Source: Chloroflexota bacterium (GTDB lineage Bacteria > Chloroflexota > Anaerolineae > Anaerolineales > Anaerolineaceae). Taken from it: a DNA stretch of 9,701 nt. The first letter of the stretch is position 1. Each line of letters opens with the position of its first letter. Below are positions 6,101 through 9,701 of this stretch, in pieces. Below the pieces are notes generated by a model that saw only the letters and a program-made list of their open reading frames with translations, made no database searches and was not told the origin of the DNA. The DNA lies in the NCBI GenBank assembly GCA_012797215.1, contig JAAZPN010000104.1, positions 1 through 9,701 of the forward strand, written 5' to 3'. A program made the position numbers and the translations under genes.

Positions 6101-8502
6101 GGGTATCCGAGTTTGAGCGCGCACAGACCGATTTGATGCTGTAAATGGAAGTAAGTGCGTGGGGTTTTTCCGTCCGGTTGGTCCAAAAGATCAAGATATG
6201 CTTTGTAAGCGGTTTCAATTTTCCCTTGAGCGTTGTGGATATCTGCCGCGAGCACTTTGAAATCAAAGGCACTGCCATCGGGCTGCGTCTTTTCCTGAAC
6301 GGCTTCCAGAAGTTGGTTGAGTTCCTTATTATCCGCGCCTGTGTTTCCCTCGCTGTGAGAGGACTGCATAAGCAAAAGGTTCGCGTAGGCTTTTAACGCC
6401 TCGTCCGATTTGCTGGAATGCCAGGCAAAGCGCAGCGGCGCCTTTGGCGCCTGATAATCTCCCAGCGCGACCATCACCTTACCAAGCGTCAAGGCCAGGT
6501 CGGGGTCTGAGGTGTAATCGGATTCCAGCGGGCTGATGACTGACCAGGCTTCATTCAGGTAACCATGGGTCAGATAAGCTTTGGCAAGGGATTTCCGAAT
6601 TTCAGGGTCATCCTGATTCAGTTGAAAAGCTTGCTTGAGCACGCTAATGGCTTCGGTCGGTCTTTCGTTTTCGTAATACAGCTTGCCAAGCGCCAGCAAA
6701 ATATCAGGGTTGGCAGGGAGAGCGGCTTTAGCTTTTTTCAAGGACTCCATTGCCATTTCGGACCTGCCGAGCTTCGTCCATATTTCCGCCAGGGCGAGCC
6801 AACTGGCTGGTTTTTCGGGGGCTATCGCTGATGTTTGGTCCAGTAATGTAATAGCATTCTCTTCATCGCCTTTGCCAATGTACGCGGCGCATAAGGTCAC
6901 TAAGGCTTCACCGTCCAAATTATCTCTGCTGATGAAGCTTTCACAGATAGGAATTGCCAGGTCGGGTTTCTCTGCTTTAATCGCGATGTCCGCGTAGGTC
7001 AACAGGTCCGCGCGGGAAGGCTCAGCATTGGCGGAGATGAGTTCCTGGTAAATATCGAGCGCCTTTTCGGGCTGCCGGGTTTGTAGGAAAAGGTTCGCGA
7101 GGTCTTTTTTATTGGTCAGGTTATCTGGCTCAAAAAGCGCCACAAGCTCCGATGATTGAATCGCGGATTCAATTTCAGCGGTGTGTTTCTTGATCTGTCC
7201 CGCCAGTTTCAGGGTATCCAAATCATTCGGGCTGATGCGCAAGGTCTTGCTCACCAACTCGTCCGCAAGCGCGTAATCTTTGTTATCAAAGGCATAGCGC
7301 GCCGCTTTAAGCGAATCGGACTCATTCTGAAAACGGGAGATGGAAGCCATTCTTGTGGGTAGAGCCTGCAAGTCCTCTTTCTCCAGCTTCAGCGTAGCGC
7401 GCAATTCGGGGTAACGGAGAAGCAGCAGCGTTTTTTGGGTAGATGAAGGGACTTGCTCAAGCAGATCTAATGCATATTCTAATTCGCCGTGCGCGAGCAA
7501 GAATTCGGCGTATTCTTCTTTGTATACCGCAGCCTCTGGCAAGAGACTGAGGACCTCTTCCCAGGTCTTTCTGGCTTCTTCAGGGTCGGTTTTTTCAAGT
7601 TCTATAGCAAGGTCGCGCAGAAGCAGCGCCTGACTGGCTTTGAGTTGCTCAAAAGCGCTTTGCAGCGCCTGCATGGCTTCTTCCTGCTGCCCAGCAGCCA
7701 GGTTGAGGAAAGCTATTTTGCGCAGCTCAGAAACTTTCTCAAAACTTGGAACGCTCGCGATGTTTTTCTCAGACGCGTTTTCTTGAGGGGAGGCGGCCAA
7801 AAAGCTGGCAGCCAGGCGTTCGAGGACTTCAGCGCTTTCTTTTTCTTTGAGCTGCAGCAGGCATTCGCGTTGGAAGTCCAACGAGGTGCCGCTAAATAAA
7901 TTGACAAGCAGTTGGAAGCGATCGTTCTCTACTGCAGGAGTGCTATCCACCGAGTGCAGGAGCAAAGAGCAAATCTTGGCAGCGTGTGCCAGTGGGGTAG
8001 TCCTGGCAAGTTCTTGCGCAAGTTCAGGCAGCTGCGGCGCGAGCGGCGGCAAGCAGGCAAAGGCGGAGCGCCAAAGGCTGAGATTACCACGCGGCGTGCT
8101 CAGGAAAGTGTAGACATCCTTCCAGCTTTTATTCAGGGAGTAGTAGCCGCGCAGCGAAAGCGCCAGGAGAGCGGCTTCTTCAAGAGTGCTTGGCTCCAAG
8201 CCTGTCAGTCGGATCGTGTCCAGCGTTTTTGAGGCTCTGTTGTTGATTGCCGCTGGGATTTTGCTCTCCGGATCGGAAAGATCCTGTGCTGCCAGTTTGG
8301 GATTAAGGCTGAAAACCGCGAGCAAACCGGGCTGCCAAAGCCTGGTATCCAGAGCCGCGAATTCCTGGAACGAGGTCAACGCGTTCTCATCGCTGAGAGC
8401 TTTCCATACCAGTGGTTCAGCGCGGAATGCGCTGACCAATGCTTTTGCCAAATCCGGATTAAAGCTGGACTTTACCAGGTTAAGAAAAAGCTCGACACCC
8501 AT
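3163..8502 (-). CDS. Giant tetratricopeptide-repeat protein, 1779 aa
   Basis: Almost the whole protein is built of 34-residue helical repeats. Clear TPR units with the usual W/L-G-Y-A-F-A-P spacing include about 565-599, 599-633, 1448-1482 and 1482-1515; weaker ones run from about 258 to 1250, and a well-kept block covers about 1345-1765. Residues 1-235 are helical but not obviously TPR and are followed by a polar linker (236-256). Residues 1262-1345 are another non-TPR insert between the repeat blocks. I see no catalytic motif, signal peptide or membrane segment, so it is most likely a cytoplasmic scaffold or sensor for protein binding. It lies 28 bases after the small membrane-protein gene and overlaps the protease gene by four bases, which suggests a physical complex with the protease. 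The ATG at 8502 has AAGGA seven bases upstream. The frame is intact. What it binds cannot be read from the sequence. Confidence 0.88.
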   Translation of the reverse strand: MGVELFLNLVKSSFNPDLAKALVSAFRAEPLVWKALSDENALTSFQEFAALDTRLWQPGLLAVFSLNPKLAAQDLSDPESKIPAAINNRASKTLDTIRLTGLEPSTLEEAALLALSLRGYYSLNKSWKDVYTFLSTPRGNLSLWRSAFACLPPLAPQLPELAQELARTTPLAHAAKICSLLLHSVDSTPAVENDRFQLLVNLFSGTSLDFQRECLLQLKEKESAEVLERLAASFLAASPQENASEKNIASVPSFEKVSELRKIAFLNLAAGQQEEAMQALQSAFEQLKASQALLLRDLAIELEKTDPEEARKTWEEVLSLLPEAAVYKEEYAEFLLAHGELEYALDLLEQVPSSTQKTLLLLRYPELRATLKLEKEDLQALPTRMASISRFQNESDSLKAARYAFDNKDYALADELVSKTLRISPNDLDTLKLAGQIKKHTAEIESAIQSSELVALFEPDNLTNKKDLANLFLQTRQPEKALDIYQELISANAEPSRADLLTYADIAIKAEKPDLAIPICESFISRDNLDGEALVTLCAAYIGKGDEENAITLLDQTSAIAPEKPASWLALAEIWTKLGRSEMAMESLKKAKAALPANPDILLALGKLYYENERPTEAISVLKQAFQLNQDDPEIRKSLAKAYLTHGYLNEAWSVISPLESDYTSDPDLALTLGKVMVALGDYQAPKAPLRFAWHSSKSDEALKAYANLLLMQSSHSEGNTGADNKELNQLLEAVQEKTQPDGSAFDFKVLAADIHNAQGKIETAYKAYLDLLDQPDGKTPRTYFHLQHQIGLCALKLGYPDVSVSALQEAVLVDSDNLDARLTLCEAFAAADMPEESLAAAKATLQLAPTELDNVLWYSGFCSKNGNEREAVQVLKDTLYLLPDEQALYLALARAYLNMGYTAETKETLNRMLEGEDISTEEYVKVANIYLHMNESAEATRIIQQAIANNPQPDFAEGRELIYTVLRLGDGASALQLLVELEKPLGNHPCFPILKSDVLVGNKQFLPALQNLEGLLKEIEFSGADLAFESYASTALGEGIPDYTRAGVLYRAAQLERASGDLAAAQKHAGQASALQSDQSENLLLKSELAFALRKSEKLDSTLELLENNSSSQVYQDLTRLLAVNALVERDQNKTHLLLDHFLARQAPSAIFHASRAFLALPESKWSQAEEELKLAEAMLDHAYARSALESFNIQAHFTWVWEALAVAVAAFEAQAWNLADKCFRYALAEIKINPVVNQQLAEYLVEKARVANNARALRIVKHMPQPFSPEETDEQIHQEQVSIAGRFISAAEMLPTLKIGQAVFTGRWNEGEELKQLVRNSRQAAQVLSVQIDTETIKDITAAFPEDFDVAYQEAILQLFKNPAVCAQKAVNLLESQPKNPCVHAMLAIAQQADPEKAANAIEQALEIWPDEPDWHAIAGSFYENSGVYDKAAKHIEDALHILPKSAQYWQMLGDVKVQEKDYHAARDYFTKAIELFPGDPDALFSLAVINQRLGEYQAAIQCLREVESIDPGKSIYGETIAESHFAMQDYPAAEEQANRVLQLNARSSRALLVKIKALMKRRQYEEAKRVLQSARELVADPIPFDLLGIELDATAQRKTGLGAALVLAETHPDNPLVLNTLANYYLEANMQTQAEETLHHSLEIDSQNPQTLLMLGRIGRRRGNLDQALSYLTRALAVNPSLIEAYLELGQTYQDRRDSTRALETYHRAIEMVEKDPRAYIQAAAAYKDSKDYQNAESMLRQAAQFAPNDPVIRRQLASIVALNLVNNLQEAPKRR
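3180..3185 (-). promoter_or_regulatory. Shine-Dalgarno inside the giant TPR gene, for the coupled protease start
   Basis: AGGAGG lies within the last codons of the giant TPR gene, 13 bases before the protease ATG at 3166. That spacing is long for efficient direct initiation. The start overlaps the upstream stop as ATGA, so ribosomes ending on the TPR gene probably reinitiate on the protease gene, tying the two protein levels together. The next in-frame ATG (codon 13) has no better site. Confidence 0.6.
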
Positions 8503-8509
8503 TTTTCAG

Positions 8510-8524
8510 TCCTTTCCTGGAAAG
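8510..8524 (-). promoter_or_regulatory. Ribosome binding site of the giant TPR gene within a small palindrome
   Basis: AAGGA (8514-8510 on the minus strand) lies seven bases before the ATG at 8502. It partly overlaps a 13-base palindrome, CTTTCC-T-GGAAAG (8512-8524). The central gap is too short for a stable RNA loop unless inner pairs open, so a role is doubtful. Confidence 0.5.
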
Positions 8525-8530
8525 TAAGGA

Positions 8531-8863
8531 TTAAGGAACAATGCCGATAAACGATTTGATGAAGAAATACGCGGCCGCTAAAAGAACCAAGCTAAGGAAA
8601 ACGAAGAAAATTCCAATGCCAGTGTTGGAGCGCGAGAGATCGTTGAGTGAGCTGATCAGCAAGGACGCGTTCCCAACCAGCCCGGAAACACCGTCGGTAA
8701 TCCCTTTTTCCGCGAGTTTGGTCGTCTGATTCGCGATGGTCTGAATGTTTTTCCCAATTGCTTGCCTGGCAAGAATCACGATACTGAGAATCAGGCATAG
8801 AATTCCCAGACCAAACAGGATGTAGGAAATCACCTGTACGACCTGATTTGTTGTAGCAACCAT
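8531..8863 (-). CDS. Small protein with two membrane segments, 110 aa, unknown function
   Basis: I do not recognise a family. Two hydrophobic stretches stand out: about residues 8-32 (VVQVISYILFGLGILCLILS and following) and about 82-105 (GIFFVFLSLVLLAAAYFFIK). They enclose about 48 residues (33-80) rich in Gln, Asn, Thr, Gly and Ser with an alternating amphipathic pattern, probably one or two helices lying on or near the membrane. There is no cleavable signal peptide or cysteine-rich motif. The ATG at 8863 follows a full AGGAGG by five bases. The gene is the first downstream of a sigma-54 promoter, 28 bases ahead of the giant TPR gene. As a membrane partner of a cytoplasmic TPR-protease pair it could be an anchor, a sensor of membrane state, or the substrate that the protease cuts. 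These roles are inferred from position alone. Confidence 0.8.
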   Translation of the reverse strand: MVATTNQVVQVISYILFGLGILCLILSIVILARQAIGKNIQTIANQTTKLAEKGITDGVSGLVGNASLLISSLNDLSRSNTGIGIFFVFLSLVLLAAAYFFIKSFIGIVP

Positions 8864-8865
8864 AA

Positions 8866-8898
8866 AAGCCTCCTGACAAGATTACTTGTAAGAGGCTT
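8866..8898 (-). promoter_or_regulatory. Hairpin that can hide the ribosome binding site of the membrane-protein gene
   Basis: On the minus strand AAGCCTC (8898-8892) pairs exactly with GAGGCTT (8872-8866), and an inner stem ACAAG (8889-8885) pairs with CTTGT (8880-8876) around the loop TAAT. The right outer arm covers most of the AGGAGG ribosome binding site (8874-8869). Transcripts reading in from the activator gene would carry the whole structure and be poorly translated, or stop there, since the stem runs into four Ts. The predicted sigma-54 start at about 8891 falls just after the left outer arm, so that transcript could form only the inner stem and its binding site would be free. Confidence 0.55.
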
Positions 8899-8900
8899 CG

Positions 8901-8917
8901 TTGCAATTACTGTGCCA
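8901..8917 (-). promoter_or_regulatory. Sigma-54 (-24/-12) promoter, full consensus match
   Basis: TGGCACAGTAATTGCAA on the minus strand matches TGGCACRNNNNTTGCW at every defined position. GG (8916-8915) and GC (8904-8903) are ten bases apart, as required for sigma-54 holoenzyme. Transcription should start about 12 bases beyond the GC, near 8891, giving a leader of about 28 bases before the ATG at 8863. The promoter lies between a sigma-54 activator gene and the three-gene membrane protein/TPR/protease operon, so it most likely drives that operon. It needs an ATP-hydrolysing activator and should be silent without signal. Confidence 0.85.
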
Positions 8918-8926
8918 GATAGAATT

Positions 8927-9701
8927 TCAGGCGTTGTTTTCAGCCGCGTTCAATACATCGGCAGGGAGATGATTAAGATCAATGGTTGGGTCATCGCAAA
9001 AGATGACCGCGCGTTCCATCACATTGCTGAGCTCGCGAATATTGCCCGGCCAGCTGTATTCCATCATGATTTGCATCGCGCGGGGAGCAACATCATTTAT
9101 CTGGCTGCCAGAGCGCAGTGTGAATTTCCGTAGGAAGTAGCCAACCAGATCCGGGATATCCTGTTTACGGGCCGAAAGTGGGGGCAGATCGAGATCAGAG
9201 ACCTTCAGGCGGTAATACAAGTCCTCACGGAAGGTCCCATTGGCAATCATTTCTTTAAGGTTGCGGTTGGATGCAGCCAGGATTTGAACATCGACGTTAA
9301 TCAGCGCGTTTCCGCCCAGGCGTCTGAAGGAGCGCTCTTCGATCGCGCGCAGCAATTTGGCTTGAAGATCCATCGGCATTGAGGCGATTTCGTCCAGGAA
9401 TAAGATGCCGTCGTCAGCCACTTCCATTAAACCAATTTTTTTGTGCGTGGCGCCAGTAAACGCGCCGGCTTCGTGACCAAATAGCTCAGACTCGAACATG
9501 GTGCTGGGGATAGCTGGGCAGTTGATGTCCACAAAGGGTTTTCCGGAACGGACGCCAATCTTGTGGATATAGCGCGCTAAAACTTCTTTCCCTGTGCCGG
9601 TGGGTCCGGTGATGAGCGCTGAAATTCCACTTTCAGCGGTACGGCGGGCGTGGGCGATGATTTGTTTTATCGCTGGAGTCTCGCCTACAATGAAATTTTT
9701 C
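8927..9701 (-). CDS. Sigma-54-dependent AAA+ transcription activator, C-terminal part, no C-terminal HTH
   Basis: The frame is open to the right edge, so the N-terminus is missing; 257 residues are visible. They form a nearly complete NtrC-type central domain: Walker A GPTGTGKE (visible residues 32-39), GAFTGA sigma-54 contact loop (79-84), Walker B ILFLDEI (99-105), sensor I near AASNR (142-146), arginine-finger segment FREDLYYRL (157-165) and sensor II WPGNIREL (217-224). It would couple ATP hydrolysis to opening of promoters held by sigma-54 RNA polymerase. The protein ends 33 residues after sensor II with NNA and a TGA stop, so the usual Fis-type DNA-binding domain is absent. Such activators may act from solution or be guided by an N-terminal domain, here out of view (response receiver, FHA, GAF and others are possible). 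It lies 63 bases upstream of an operon with a consensus sigma-54 promoter, its likely target. A GTG at 9532 is internal, not the start. Confidence 0.9.
   Translation of the reverse strand, partial: KNFIVGETPAIKQIIAHARRTAESGISALITGPTGTGKEVLARYIHKIGVRSGKPFVDINCPAIPSTMFESELFGHEAGAFTGATHKKIGLMEVADDGILFLDEIASMPMDLQAKLLRAIEERSFRRLGGNALINVDVQILAASNRNLKEMIANGTFREDLYYRLKVSDLDLPPLSARKQDIPDLVGYFLRKFTLRSGSQINDVAPRAMQIMMEYSWPGNIRELSNVMERAVIFCDDPTIDLNHLPADVLNAAENNA

Noticed and set aside
452..8502. A type III-E CRISPR (Craspase) TPR-CHAT locus
   Set aside because: There is no CRISPR repeat array, gRAMP/Cas7-11 or cas1 in the window, and the GRIP and YGDP motifs fit peptidase C25 better than CHAT. Only the general TPR-protease logic is shared.
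8531..8863. The small membrane protein as a bacterial gasdermin
   Set aside because: At 110 residues with two hydrophobic helices it is far too short and has none of the beta-rich N-terminal fold of gasdermins.
8592..8906. Minus-strand open frame of 104 codons overlapping the small membrane-protein gene
   Set aside because: Its product is low-complexity and charged without pattern, and it starts inside the sigma-54 promoter. The other frame has a perfect AGGAGG, two clear membrane segments and tidy spacing.
9530..9532. GTG at 9532 as start of the sigma-54 activator
   Set aside because: The frame continues upstream with KPF before it and a Walker A motif (GPTGTGKE) further up, to the right edge. 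The GTG encodes an internal valine of the conserved FVDINC segment.

Overview
All genes in this 9.7 kb window read on the minus strand, so transcription runs from right to left. Base composition is near balanced and coding density is high. The fragment of a tungsten-type aldehyde:ferredoxin oxidoreductase (AOR) at the left edge suggests an anaerobe. Very large cytoplasmic TPR proteins and a C25-like protease would fit an Anaerolineae-type Chloroflexota, but that assignment is a low-confidence guess. The intact sigma-54 activator and a sigma-54 promoter matching the full consensus imply that the host has RpoN.

Layout in order of transcription: (1) 9701-8927, the C-terminal 257 residues of a sigma-54-dependent AAA+ activator with an intact GAFTGA loop but no helix-turn-helix after the ATPase domain. 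(2) 8926-8864, a short intergenic region with a -24/-12 promoter (TGGCACAGTAATTGCAA) and, just inside its predicted start site, a hairpin that can hide the ribosome binding site of the next gene. (3) 8863-8531, a 110-residue protein with two predicted membrane segments. (4) 8502-3163, a 1779-residue protein made mostly of TPR repeats. (5) 3166-452, a 904-residue protein with N-terminal TPR-like helices, a Pro/Ala linker and a C25/caspase-like (clan CD) cysteine protease domain with His625 and Cys672. It overlaps the previous gene by ATGA. (6) A hairpin terminator near 370-399. (7) A 360-base intergenic region with a promoter of the housekeeping type, overlapped by a perfect 9-bp inverted repeat, leading into the AOR gene, which starts at 91 and runs off the left edge.

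Inferred picture: the three genes from 8863 to 452 form one sigma-54-driven operon whose activator may be the gene directly upstream. It joins a small membrane protein, a giant TPR scaffold or sensor and a TPR-linked caspase-like protease. That architecture recalls the logic of other TPR-protease systems (TPR-CHAT/Csx29, gasdermin-linked proteases), but no CRISPR array, gRAMP or gasdermin is visible here. I do not recognise it as a described system. The AOR gene appears to be a separate unit with its own control.
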